A DNA stretch of 40,428 nt from positions 1 through 40,428 of the forward strand of contig JAAYEB010000200.1 in NCBI GenBank assembly GCA_012728995.1, in the 5' to 3' direction. The position numbers and the translations under genes were made by a program. The number at the start of each line of letters is the position of its first letter. The stretch's first letter is position 1. The DNA comes from Fibrobacter sp. (GTDB taxonomy: Bacteria > Fibrobacterota > Chitinivibrionia > Chitinivibrionales > Chitinispirillaceae). The notes below the pieces were generated by a model. That model had not been told where the DNA came from and made no database searches. It saw only the letters and a list, made by a program, of their open reading frames with translations. Positions 1 to 7,891 of this stretch are shown piece by piece.

Positions 1-121
1 AGATGTGCTCGGCGGGATAAAAATAAGTATATTTTTATATTAGATTGTGTGCTCGATGTAACATATTGTCTTTATCATGGGTTGAAAGAAAATGGTAAAT
101 TTCAAAGAAATTGAACTATTT

Positions 122-149
122 TTTACTAAAATACGAAACAATGTATACT
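122..149 (+). promoter_or_regulatory. weak candidate promoter for the epimerase gene
   Basis: A TATACT hexamer at 144-149 has a TTTACT-like hexamer at 122-127, 16 bases upstream. It sits about 40 bases before the epimerase start. The first 186 bases hold no recognisable gene and could equally be the tail of an upstream spacer. The match is weak in this AT-rich stretch. Confidence 0.25.
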
Positions 150-186
150 CCATTGCTTTTTTAAAAAACTTAAAAGAAGATGAAAA

Positions 187-1245
187 ATGAAAGAAAGTCA
201 AAATATAATTACAATTATAGGCTGCAGTGGCTTTATCGGCTCCCATCTGCTTGAGCGTATTCTGAACACAACTAAAGCTTTTGTATATGGAATAGACCTG
301 AATTCAAAAAAGATTCAGCCGTTTATCAGTAATAGCCGCTTCGAATTCCTCAAAACCGATATAAGCGATATAAAAAGTATCAAGCCGGTATTGCAAAAGA
401 GTTCAATCGTTGTCTCTTTGACAGCTCTCTGCAATCCTTCTCTTTATAATACAGTTACACTGAAAGTAATTGAGAGCAATTATAACAAACCTGTTGAAAT
501 AGTTAAACTGTGTTGTGAGTACGGATGCAGGTTTATACATTTTTCAACCTGCGAAGTATACGGAAGAACAGTTGAAAGTTATTGCCGGGAATCGACTTTG
601 GAATCGGTTTTGAAAGAGGATGAAACTCCCTTTGTTACTGGTCCTATACATATGCAGCGATGGAGTTATTCTTCTGCAAAGCAGTTGCTGGAGAGAACGA
701 TATTTGCATACGGGGTTGAGCATGCTCTGAAATATACAATTGTCCGCCCGTTTAATTTTATAGGTCCGAGAATGGATTTTATTCCTGGTATTGATGGCGA
801 GGGAATTCCAAGGGTACTTGCCTGTTTTATGGATGCTCTTATTTTTAATAAACCATTATTTCTTGTGGATGGCGGAAAAAACAGGAGGTGCTTTACGTAC
901 ATAGATGATGCTGTTGATGCAGTTATGGCTATTATAAAAAATAAAAAAATTGCAGACAAACAGGTGTTTAATATTGGTAATCCGGATAATGAGATTACAA
1001 TTGAACAGCTTGCATATAAAATGATCGGCCTGTACAAAGAGCTTCAGCCACAAAAAACATCTTCATTGTATGATGTAAAGCCGATTTCATCACTGCGTTT
1101 CTATGGTGAAGGTTATCAGGATTGTGACAGAAGAGTCCCGGATATTTCCAAAGCACAATCTCTTCTGGGCTGGGTTCCCCACACAGATCTTGACACAGCT
1201 CTCAAAAAAACAATGAGTGCATATATCGAACATTACAATGGATAG
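187..1245 (+). CDS. NAD-dependent epimerase/dehydratase, ArnA C-terminal-like UDP-glucuronate decarboxylase
   Basis: This is a short-chain dehydrogenase/reductase of the extended sugar-nucleotide type, 352 residues. It has a Rossmann glycine motif (GCSGFIG, residues 12-18), the active-site stretch STCEVYG (120-126) and the catalytic YSSAK (Y161, K165). The segments around RPFNFIGPR, the DGG..RRCFTYIDD stretch and the late DRRVPDISKA closely recall the decarboxylase half of ArnA. That enzyme oxidises UDP-glucuronate at C4 and releases CO2 to give a UDP-4-keto-pentose. E123 matches the ArnA glutamate used in decarboxylation. The ArnA formyltransferase half is absent, so the product may be UDP-xylose or a UDP-4-keto-pentose. 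The start follows an AAGAAGATG-like purine stretch. The gene overlaps the following glycosyltransferase, which suggests co-translation and a role in supplying a pentose sugar for a surface glycan. The exact product is inferred. Confidence 0.82.
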   Translation: MKESQNIITIIGCSGFIGSHLLERILNTTKAFVYGIDLNSKKIQPFISNSRFEFLKTDISDIKSIKPVLQKSSIVVSLTALCNPSLYNTVTLKVIESNYNKPVEIVKLCCEYGCRFIHFSTCEVYGRTVESYCRESTLESVLKEDETPFVTGPIHMQRWSYSSAKQLLERTIFAYGVEHALKYTIVRPFNFIGPRMDFIPGIDGEGIPRVLACFMDALIFNKPLFLVDGGKNRRCFTYIDDAVDAVMAIIKNKKIADKQVFNIGNPDNEITIEQLAYKMIGLYKELQPQKTSSLYDVKPISSLRFYGEGYQDCDRRVPDISKAQSLLGWVPHTDLDTALKKTMSAYIEHYNG

Positions 1246-1984
1246 TATGAAAAAAAGATATCTCTCGGTTTTTATTCCTGCTTACAATGCTGAATTGCAA
1301 ATTGAAAAAGTTGTAAAAAGGATTCCCGATGATCTGTGGCAGTCTGTTAACAGGTTGTATATAATAAATGATGGTTCCACCGACAGGACACAGGATAAAG
1401 TTGACATGTTGTCATCAGCAAACAAGCTTATAGTGCCGGTAAAATTTGACAGGAACAGGGGATATGGCAGTGCTGTTAAAGCCGGGGTTGAGTTATGTAA
1501 AAAAGACGGCTGTCAATATGCTGCATGTGTGCATGCTGACGGGCAATATCCACCGGAATATATTCAGAGGTTTATTGAATGCATGAGAAAAGATGGATAT
1601 GACCTTATTCAGGGGTCAAGAATAGCATCTGGAACTGCAATATCCGGAGGAATGCCTCTGTATAAATATGTTGCTGGCAAATGTTTGACATTTCTGGAGA
1701 ATACTGTTTTCAAACTGAAACTGACTGACTATCACAGTGGGTTTCTTGTATACAGCAGAAATGTATTAAACAGGATAGATTTTGGCAGGTTAAGTTCAAG
1801 CTTTGATTTTGATCTTGAAGTAATTGCTTCAGTACGTGCACTTGACCTTGCGATAGGAGAACTGCCAATACCGACCAGATATGCAGACGAGATCTCATAT
1901 TTAAATCCGGTTACGTATGGCTTGAGGGTGCTGAAAGTGCTTTGTAAGTATTGTCTGGGAAGGTATAAAGAAAAAAACACCTGA
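1238..1984 (+). CDS. family 2 glycosyltransferase, dolichyl-phosphate-mannose-synthase-like
   Basis: This is a GT-A fold glycosyltransferase of about 248 residues. Visible motifs are the N-terminal SVFIPAYNAE, the nucleotide-binding NDGSTDR and the HADGQYPPEY segment that supplies the acidic metal-binding position. The later SRIASG and YHSGFLVYSR segments are typical of polyprenyl-phosphate sugar transferases such as DPM1. No C-terminal membrane helices are seen, so it would be a soluble or peripheral enzyme working on a lipid carrier. The reading frame stays open back to a GTG at 1217. The ATG at 1238, inside the end of the epimerase gene, or the ATG at 1247 is a more natural start; no clear ribosome binding site decides between them. 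Its place directly after an ArnA-like enzyme suggests it transfers the sugar made there to undecaprenyl phosphate, which is inference. Confidence 0.82.
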   Translation: MDSMKKRYLSVFIPAYNAELQIEKVVKRIPDDLWQSVNRLYIINDGSTDRTQDKVDMLSSANKLIVPVKFDRNRGYGSAVKAGVELCKKDGCQYAACVHADGQYPPEYIQRFIECMRKDGYDLIQGSRIASGTAISGGMPLYKYVAGKCLTFLENTVFKLKLTDYHSGFLVYSRNVLNRIDFGRLSSSFDFDLEVIASVRALDLAIGELPIPTRYADEISYLNPVTYGLRVLKVLCKYCLGRYKEKNT

Positions 1985-2045
1985 AATATAAAAAAATTAA
2001 TTGATACACGGCGAAAGACAATAAACAGGAAATGGGAAATAAAAA

Positions 2046-2687
2046 ATGAAAGCAAAAATTTTTGCAGTGCGACATGGTGAAACTGAGTGGAATAAAATTG
2101 AAAAACAGCAGGGACATCTTGACAGTAATCTGACAGAGTTGGGTAGATTACAGGCAAAAGCTATTGGCGATGGGTTGAAAAAAACCAATTTCGATAAATT
2201 CTTTTCAAGTGATTTGGGCCGTGCAATTGAAACATCCGAAATTATTTCGGATTATATCAGGATTGATTTTGTTACTGATGCAAGATTGCGGGAAAGGAAC
2301 CTGGGGTGCCTTCAAGGGCTTACAAAAAATGAGTTCAAGAGCAGGTATCCTGATGAATGGATGTCGTTTTCCCAAAATGACCCTGACTATGTTATTCCGG
2401 ATGGAGAATCTATAAAGCAAAGACATGTAAGAGCTGTAAACTGTATTGAAGAATTGGCATTGCAAAACATGAACAGCACAATTTTGTTGGTTACTCATGG
2501 AGGGATTTTAATGAGTATGATGTACAAGACATTGAAAATGCCTCTGAACCAGGAAAGATCTTTCTCGCTCTACAATGGCAGTATAAATACATTCTCTGTT
2601 TCTGACAAAAAAGAATGGAACCTCGAAGTCTGGGGAGACACTCATCACCTGGAAAAATATGGTCTTGAGACATTAGATGACAATTAA
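2046..2687 (+). CDS. histidine phosphatase superfamily protein (phosphoglycerate-mutase-like)
   Basis: The protein of 213 residues opens with the family signature RHGETEWN; R9 and H10 would form the phosphate pocket and the phospho-histidine. R59 (SSDLGRA), the acid E83 (RERNLG) and the second catalytic histidine H151 (VTHGG) are all present, so the full catalytic set is intact. Members hydrolyse phosphate from sugars, nucleotides or alpha-ribazole phosphate, or act as phosphoglycerate mutases. The 213-residue length fits the small GpmB/CobC-type phosphatases. It lies 61 bases after the glycosyltransferase and may share its transcript. The start is the only ATG near a purine-rich stretch (GGGAAATAAAAA). 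No cobalamin genes are nearby, so a CobC role is not supported; the substrate is unknown. Confidence 0.85.
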   Translation: MKAKIFAVRHGETEWNKIEKQQGHLDSNLTELGRLQAKAIGDGLKKTNFDKFFSSDLGRAIETSEIISDYIRIDFVTDARLRERNLGCLQGLTKNEFKSRYPDEWMSFSQNDPDYVIPDGESIKQRHVRAVNCIEELALQNMNSTILLVTHGGILMSMMYKTLKMPLNQERSFSLYNGSINTFSVSDKKEWNLEVWGDTHHLEKYGLETLDDN

Positions 2688-3036
2688 ATAATTAAAAATT
2701 GCACATGAAGAAAAAATGCCTTTGCCCGTATCGTAGCCGAAGTTTGGTCTGAAAATAGAAATTTTTTTCACAATAACCTCCTCTTGCCTTTTTCAAAAAC
2801 ATTATTATATTATATGTAGCAGGTTTAGGTATAAGAACGGTACCAATGAAATAGCATTATTGGTATTGATACATACCCTGACTTTGTATTAACGGAAGAT
2901 GTGTTTTCGATTAAATTGGTTTTGTTATAGGAATTGTGGGCTAAACGGTACGTAATGTGTCCGGAAAATGGAAAGGATATCTGACATTATGGCAACTTGC
3001 TTTAAAGGGAAAAAGAACAATAAAGGATGTAAACTC
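2688..3036. other. non-coding spacer with a 7-base inverted repeat
   Basis: No gene is visible in this stretch. It holds the inverted repeat TACCAAT (2841-2847) and ATTGGTA (2859-2865) with an 11-base spacer, followed at once by a TTGATA hexamer (2866-2871) and a TATTAA hexamer (2887-2892) only 15 bases apart. This could be an operator with a poor promoter for the barrel-like gene starting at 3037. A frame opening at 2968 runs into that gene but has no signal-peptide-like start. Confidence 0.35.
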
Positions 3037-3696
3037 ATGGAAGCGTCTGATAAAATTATGGGGCTGGCTTGTGCAGCATTTATGAGTATAATTATTTCTG
3101 TAACAGATACTCCTGCTGATGAGATTGGATTAGCAATCGGTTTGAATTCTTCTATGTATAAACCATGGGACAAAAATAATGCTGAATATCAAAAAACGGA
3201 CATACTGAATCCTATCGAGATAACATTTCAAAAAAATTTAATCAAATTTTTGGGTATCCATTCGTCTCTTCAATATTCAAAAAGGTCTGTTTCCGAATCA
3301 ATGCAGGCAACAGATTCAAACTTTGAACCTGTAGGTACTATTAAGTATGAGAATACGATGAATTATCTTTCATTGGAGATATCTCCCATTGTCTTCTCCA
3401 GGTTGAATAACTTTCTAATCGATGCCAGATTAGGTGTTAGTGGTGATTTTTACATAAATGAGACGAAAAGTTTCGGAAATGAATCCTCAACAATTCGCAG
3501 CAAAGAAACCAGTTCATTTTTGTTAAGCTTCGTAAGCGGTATTGGGTTGGGATACATTATAAAAGACAGGTTTAAAATCGGTTTGAGAAGCAGTATTTCA
3601 AGAACTTTAACTGACATCTATAAGGACCAGTCAGATAATGCAGATATTTTCTACTTGAATTTTCATAATGTTATATGTTTTAGTCTGCTTATATAA
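3037..3696 (+). CDS. putative exported outer-membrane beta-barrel protein
   Basis: The protein has about 219 residues when started at the ATG at 3037, which has AAAGGA nine bases upstream. The frame is open back to 2968. From 3037 the N-terminus has a hydrophobic stretch (residues 8-21) that could be a signal peptide. The rest alternates polar and hydrophobic residues in short strands, with many Ser, Asn and aromatic residues. It ends in a hydrophobic strand-like tail (NFHNVICFSLLI), as barrel proteins often do. It resembles the small single-barrel proteins common in Bacteroidota/Fibrobacterota-type genomes, but I do not recognise a named family. It stands alone between two non-coding spacers. 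Function unknown; the barrel call rests on composition and strand pattern only. Confidence 0.5.
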   Translation: MEASDKIMGLACAAFMSIIISVTDTPADEIGLAIGLNSSMYKPWDKNNAEYQKTDILNPIEITFQKNLIKFLGIHSSLQYSKRSVSESMQATDSNFEPVGTIKYENTMNYLSLEISPIVFSRLNNFLIDARLGVSGDFYINETKSFGNESSTIRSKETSSFLLSFVSGIGLGYIIKDRFKIGLRSSISRTLTDIYKDQSDNADIFYLNFHNVICFSLLI

Positions 3697-3969
3697 AAGA
3701 GATTTAATAATAATGATTACCATGTGTTGGAGATGTTACATGATTGAAAGCAAGAAACGGGGTATACCGTTGAAGGCAGATGTAAAACAGTATTCACACG
3801 GGAATTCTGCTTCTAATCAATACTTATAAAAACATTATTGCAAGAATGTATGGGGCAATTGTATCCACCCCCTTATATTTTTCTTAATGACTGGTCGTAA
3901 TTCCAGCAAAAGGATTTCAAAGCTCTGACTTAATAAAAAAAACAATCTATTCGGGCAAGTAAATTAAAA
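3697..3969. other. non-coding spacer
   Basis: About 270 bases separate the barrel-like gene and the TPR gene. I see no gene, no strong hairpin and no convincing promoter here. Confidence 0.4.
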
Positions 3970-5004
3970 ATGAAAATGATAAAAATTATCGAAATCGTTT
4001 TGCTCCTGACTCTTTGCTGCAATAATAAATTTTCAGAAACTACCCGCAAAGCAGAAAAAAACTACCCTTTAGCAGAAAAAATCGAAATTCTGAGCAAAGA
4101 TATCGCAACCTGTTTCGACGAGCCGATAATCGAATGCTGGGACAGTTTCAGTTCTGATCTCGACAGCTTATCAATTGCCATTTCTGACGAAATAAATAAA
4201 AGTTACAACCCACAAGAAATAGTGCAAAAAGTAAGAGCGGTTGTTTTTGATACTCTGAAAATCGGTTTTGATAAAAATGAAGATCGGGTAGATAACTGTT
4301 TGCCTCAGCTCGTATTTAAGACCAGAACCGGTTCATGTCTTGGGATTGGACTGTTTTTATTACTGCTGGGTGAAAGGCTTGGATTACCACTCTATGGTGT
4401 ACTTGTCCCGACCCATTTTTTTGTCAGATACGACGATAACTCCTGCTGCATAAATCTCGAACCAATTAAATCCGGAGAAAGTTTTGACGATACATGGTAT
4501 CTAAACAAATACAAGCCTGATAACAGAAAACTAAATAATCTGACTATTGAACAGCTTACAGCTGTTACACATTACTCAATTGGAAATATCTTTCTAACCG
4601 CAGAAAAATATGACCATGCCATAAAACAGTACAGATCATCATTGGATCTATGGCCGGATTTTACCGAAGCAGCAGGGAATCTGGCAGTTGCGCTGGATCT
4701 GACCGGAAAATCTTCTGATGCACTCAAAGTAATCGGCAAAATAAAGAATTTATCCGAAAGCTCAAGCGAACTGAGCAAAAATAAAGGAATACTGTTATTG
4801 AAAAACCGTTTGTACGAAAAAGCAGTTAAACAGTATACCACTTTGCTTGAAACAAACCCGAATGATCCGGACGTCATGTATGGTTTGGGTGTCTCTTATT
4901 TTTACCTCAAAAGGTATCCGGATGCCAGAAAGTATCTTCAAACAGCTCTTCAAATCAAACCTGATCTTGAGCGGGCCAGGCAATTGATTTTATTAATGGA
5001 ATAA
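3970..5004 (+). CDS. transglutaminase-like (SirB1-type) domain plus TPR repeats, probably exported
   Basis: This 344-residue protein has an N-terminal hydrophobic stretch ending in LLTLCCNN (residues 12-19). It could be a lipoprotein signal, although Leu before the Cys is not the standard lipobox. Residues about 85-175 look like the transglutaminase-like SirB1 fold: GSCLGIGLF with C123, PTHFFVRY with H149, and an acidic NLEP (E164) give a possible Cys-His-acid triad. The rest, from about residue 199, is built of about four tetratricopeptide repeats, for example YSIGNIFLTAEKYDHAIKQY and YGLGVSYFYLKRYPDARKYL. This combination suggests a periplasmic scaffold that binds or processes a partner. 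No neighbour points to that partner. The domain call is by remembered motif shape; the activity is not established. Confidence 0.65.
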   Translation: MKMIKIIEIVLLLTLCCNNKFSETTRKAEKNYPLAEKIEILSKDIATCFDEPIIECWDSFSSDLDSLSIAISDEINKSYNPQEIVQKVRAVVFDTLKIGFDKNEDRVDNCLPQLVFKTRTGSCLGIGLFLLLLGERLGLPLYGVLVPTHFFVRYDDNSCCINLEPIKSGESFDDTWYLNKYKPDNRKLNNLTIEQLTAVTHYSIGNIFLTAEKYDHAIKQYRSSLDLWPDFTEAAGNLAVALDLTGKSSDALKVIGKIKNLSESSSELSKNKGILLLKNRLYEKAVKQYTTLLETNPNDPDVMYGLGVSYFYLKRYPDARKYLQTALQIKPDLERARQLILLME

Positions 5005-5091
5005 ATCTCATTTCACAAAAAAATTTCTATATCAACAACTAATTTTCTGCGGGCGAATGCGGGAAAAATTTTTATTGAATGAAAAAAAATA

Positions 5092-5120
5092 TTGTAGTTA
5101 TCAGTTCGAAAAAATATATT
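5092..5120 (+). promoter_or_regulatory. sigma70-type promoter of the sulfur operon
   Basis: TTGTAG (5092-5097) and TATATT (5115-5120) are exactly 17 bases apart, a good housekeeping promoter for the Rrf2-cysK-metY-metA-cysE-thi operon. The start of transcription would fall near 5127, inside the inverted repeat listed next. Confidence 0.6.
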
Positions 5121-5122
5121 AA

Positions 5123-5149
5123 CAATGTTTATCAACATAGTGAACATTG
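5123..5149 (+). promoter_or_regulatory. candidate Rrf2-family operator
   Basis: A perfect 7-base inverted repeat, CAATGTT (5123-5129) and AACATTG (5143-5149), has a 13-base spacer. The spacer holds a third half-site, AACAT (5134-5138), giving half-sites every nine bases. It covers the predicted transcription start and lies just before the GAGGGG ribosome binding site of the regulator gene, so autoregulation by the Rrf2 protein is the simplest reading. The sequence does not look like the published IscR type 1 site; the binding factor is inferred from position. Confidence 0.5.
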
Positions 5150-5156
5150 AGGGGAA

Positions 5157-5585
5157 ATGAAATTTTCAACAAAAACCAGATACGGTCTCAGAGCAGTACT
5201 CGAAATTGCCAGAAACGGAGGCCGCCCGCTAAAAAGAAAAGAGATTGCAGCAAAACAGGAGGTGTCAGATTCATATCTGGAAAATATCCTTATTGTGCTT
5301 AAAAGTAACAGAATAATCGAAACTGTAAGAGGGGCAAATGGCGGATATGTCCTGACCCGCTCACCATCGCGGATTACTGTAATGGAGATAGTTGAAGCTC
5401 TGGAAGGCCCGTTAGATCTGGTTGAGTGTACCTTTTCTCCATCAGTGTGCAGAAAGTCGAATCAATGCATTACAAGAAGTATATGGAAAGAACTGGCTGA
5501 TTCATGGAGATCCATTTTGGGTAATAAGACTGTAGCTGATCTTCTTGAAAAAGAGATGGATAACGTAACGTGCTATTCAATCTAA
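5157..5585 (+). CDS. Rrf2-family transcriptional regulator (IscR/CymR-like)
   Basis: This 142-residue DNA-binding regulator starts with MKFSTKTRYGLRAVLEIA, the standard Rrf2 N-terminus. It has a winged helix (recognition region around residues 36-56) and the wing VRGANGGYVL. Three cysteines, C91, C98 and C104, fall where IscR holds its 2Fe-2S cluster (C92, C98, C104 in E. coli). The histidine that completes the IscR set (CLTHALW) is an arginine here (CITRSIW). It is the first gene of an operon making cysteine, homocysteine and thiazole, and cysK follows 21 bases later. In Bacillus the related CymR represses cysteine genes together with CysK. A sulfur- or Fe-S-responsive repressor of this operon is therefore likely. 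Cluster binding and signal are inference. Confidence 0.88.
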   Translation: MKFSTKTRYGLRAVLEIARNGGRPLKRKEIAAKQEVSDSYLENILIVLKSNRIIETVRGANGGYVLTRSPSRITVMEIVEALEGPLDLVECTFSPSVCRKSNQCITRSIWKELADSWRSILGNKTVADLLEKEMDNVTCYSI

Positions 5586-5606
5586 AAACTGTTGAGGGGA
5601 TGTGTT

Positions 5607-6527
5607 ATGAAAATTGCAAAAAAAGTCACAGACCTTGTTGGAAGAACTCCATTATTGGAGTTACAGAAATTATCTGAAAAAACAGGTGCCAAAGTAATTG
5701 CCAAACTTGAATTTTACAATCCTGTGTCGAGTATCAAGGACAGGATTGCAGTTGCCATGATTAATGCAGCAGAAAAAGATGGTCAGTTGAAGCCGGGTGG
5801 TTTAATAATTGAACCTACAAGCGGTAATACAGGTATAGGGTTAGCTTTCGTTGCTGCATCAAGGAATTACCGGTTAATTCTTACCATGCCTGATACGATG
5901 AGCCTCGAAAGACGAAAATTGCTTGGTGTTTTAGGCGCAGAAGTCGTATTAACAGATGGTGCCAAAGGGATGAAAGGTGCAGTTGAGAAAGCTGAGGAGA
6001 TTCACAATAATAATCCTGGCAGCTATATGCCCCAGCAGTTTAGAAATCCTGCCAATCCCGCAATTCACAAATTGACAACTGGACCAGAAATCTGGCAGGA
6101 TACAGATGGTACAATTGATATATTTGTTGCAGGGGTTGGCACGGGTGGAACAATAAGCGGTTGTGGCAGTTATTTAAAAGAACTTAAACCGGATATAAAA
6201 GTGATTGCAGTAGAGCCAAAAGAATCGCCGGTTTTATCCGGTGGGAATCCGGGGCCACATAAGATTCAGGGAATTGGGGCAGGTTTTGTGCCGGATGTTA
6301 TGGATATGGGAATTGTTGATGAGGTTGTTACGGTGAGTTCTGTGCAAGCAGGTGCAATGGCAAAATATTTGGCGAGTACAGAAGGGCTTCTTGCAGGAAT
6401 TTCTTCTGGGGCTGCTGCTGTTGCAGCTCAAAATATAGCCCAAAGAGCTCAAAATTCCGGAAAAACCATAGTTACCATTTTTCCGGATACAGGAGAACGG
6501 TATCTTTCCACATGGATTTTTGATTAA
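5607..6527 (+). CDS. cysK: cysteine synthase A (O-acetylserine sulfhydrylase)
   Basis: This PLP enzyme of 306 residues makes cysteine from O-acetylserine and sulfide. It has the N-terminal [10 protein letters not shown], the PLP lysine K44 in NPVSSIKDR, the substrate loop [11 protein letters not shown] (71-81), the phosphate-binding [10 protein letters not shown] and the C-terminal [10 protein letters not shown]. Length and motifs match CysK rather than cystathionine beta-synthase. The frame extends back to a TTG at 5592, but the ATG at 5607 has GAGGGGA six bases upstream and begins the family's usual N-terminus. It sits between its likely regulator and metY, and cysE further down the operon supplies its substrate. 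A CysK-regulator interaction like that of CymR in Bacillus is possible. Confidence 0.95.
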   Translation: MKIAKKVTDLVGRTPLLELQKLSEKTGAKVIAKLEFYNPVSSIKDRIAVAMINAAEKDGQLKPGGLIIEPTSGNTGIGLAFVAASRNYRLILTMPDTMSLERRKLLGVLGAEVVLTDGAKGMKGAVEKAEEIHNNNPGSYMPQQFRNPANPAIHKLTTGPEIWQDTDGTIDIFVAGVGTGGTISGCGSYLKELKPDIKVIAVEPKESPVLSGGNPGPHKIQGIGAGFVPDVMDMGIVDEVVTVSSVQAGAMAKYLASTEGLLAGISSGAAAVAAQNIAQRAQNSGKTIVTIFPDTGERYLSTWIFD

Positions 6528-6595
6528 GTTGTTTAGAATCTGAAATTAAAAAATGTATTTTATCGATCCCTGCCGGTGAAAGGAAAAGATCAAAC

Positions 6596-7891
6596 ATGGC
6601 TATAAGTAGACATCTTGAAACAATTGCTCTTCATGAGGGTTTCTCTCTGGATGAGTCGCGATCAAGGGGTGTTCCGGTACACAGAACCAGTTCATATCTC
6701 TTTGATTCTACAGAACATGCAGCAGATCTATTTGCCTTGAGAAAGCCGGGGAATATCTATACCCGGATTATGAATCCTACACAGGATGTACTGGAAAAAA
6801 GGGTTGCTGCTTTGGAGGGTGGAGCTGCTGGACTCGCGGTGGCATCAGGTACTTCGGCGATTTTTTACTCAATACTCAATGTATGCGAGCAGGGAGATGA
6901 AATCGTTTCGACAATTAACCTTTATGGCGGTACGTTTACGATGTTTAATGATATCCTGCCGGGAATGGGAATAAAGGTTAGGTTCGCAAGGAGTATGAAA
7001 CCTTCAGATGTCGAAAAGCAGATAAATGAAAAGACAAAACTGATATTTACAGAGGTTATTGGTAATCCGGTGCTTGATGTAGCTGATATTAAAGGATTGG
7101 CATCTGTTGCAAAAAAATACCATCTGCCTCTTGCAGTTGATTCAACATTTACAACTCCATATCTGTTCAGGCCGATAGAACATGGTGCAGACATAGTTGT
7201 ACACTCATTGACAAAGTGGTTAGGTGGACATGGCGCAGCCATAGGTGGGATTGTGGTAGACAGTGGTAAATTCGACTGGACAGATAAAAGGTACAGGTTG
7301 TTTAATGAACCGGACCCCTCATACCATGATATCCGTTATGCCCATGATCTGGGTGAGAATAATAATCTGGCGTTTATAATGAGAATGCGGCTGGTTCCGC
7401 TTCGCAACCTGGGGGCTTGTATCAGTCCTGATAATGCATGGATTTTTTTACAGGGGCTGGAAACATTTATTCTTAGAATGCAGCGTCATTGTGAAAATGC
7501 ATATGAAGTTGCCAGATTCCTGAAAAAACATAAAATGGTGGAATGGGTCAGATATCCCGGACTTGAAAATGATCCCTCTTATCCGGTTGCATCAGGACAG
7601 TTTAAGAATGGTTTTGGTGGAATGGTAGTATTTGGAATAAAAGGTGGATATGAGGCAGGTAAAAAATTTATTGATAATCTCAGGCTGGTTTCTCATTTGG
7701 CAAATGTAGGTGATACAAGAACCCTGGCTATTCATCCGGCAAGTACGACTCATTCACAACTTAGCCCTGCACAGCAGCTTGAGGGAGGAATAACTGAGGA
7801 TCTTATCAGACTCTCTGTGGGAATAGAACATATTGATGATATATGTTCAGATCTGCAAACTGCCTTGTTGGCTTGTGAGGGAACCTGTTAA
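6596..7891 (+). CDS. metY: O-acetylhomoserine sulfhydrylase (Cys/Met metabolism PLP enzyme)
   Basis: This 431-residue fold-type I PLP enzyme belongs to the cystathionine gamma-synthase family. It converts O-acetylhomoserine and sulfide to homocysteine. The PLP lysine is K207 in VVHSLTKWLGGHG; the ring-binding AVDSTFTTPYL (180-190) and the phosphate-binding ASGTSAIF are present. The length of about 430 and the NPTQDVLEKRVAALEGG start favour MetY over the shorter MetB/MetC (about 380-400). AAAGGA lies upstream of the ATG at 6596. The stop overlaps the start of metA (TAATG), so the two are translationally coupled. The MetA downstream carries the acetyl-CoA-type residue, which agrees with this enzyme using O-acetylhomoserine. 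It may also use O-acetylserine. Confidence 0.93.
   Translation: MAISRHLETIALHEGFSLDESRSRGVPVHRTSSYLFDSTEHAADLFALRKPGNIYTRIMNPTQDVLEKRVAALEGGAAGLAVASGTSAIFYSILNVCEQGDEIVSTINLYGGTFTMFNDILPGMGIKVRFARSMKPSDVEKQINEKTKLIFTEVIGNPVLDVADIKGLASVAKKYHLPLAVDSTFTTPYLFRPIEHGADIVVHSLTKWLGGHGAAIGGIVVDSGKFDWTDKRYRLFNEPDPSYHDIRYAHDLGENNNLAFIMRMRLVPLRNLGACISPDNAWIFLQGLETFILRMQRHCENAYEVARFLKKHKMVEWVRYPGLENDPSYPVASGQFKNGFGGMVVFGIKGGYEAGKKFIDNLRLVSHLANVGDTRTLAIHPASTTHSQLSPAQQLEGGITEDLIRLSVGIEHIDDICSDLQTALLACEGTC

Noticed and set aside
6528-6595. Possible SAM riboswitch before metY
   Set aside because: The gap is only 68 bases and shows none of the conserved SAM-riboswitch segments.
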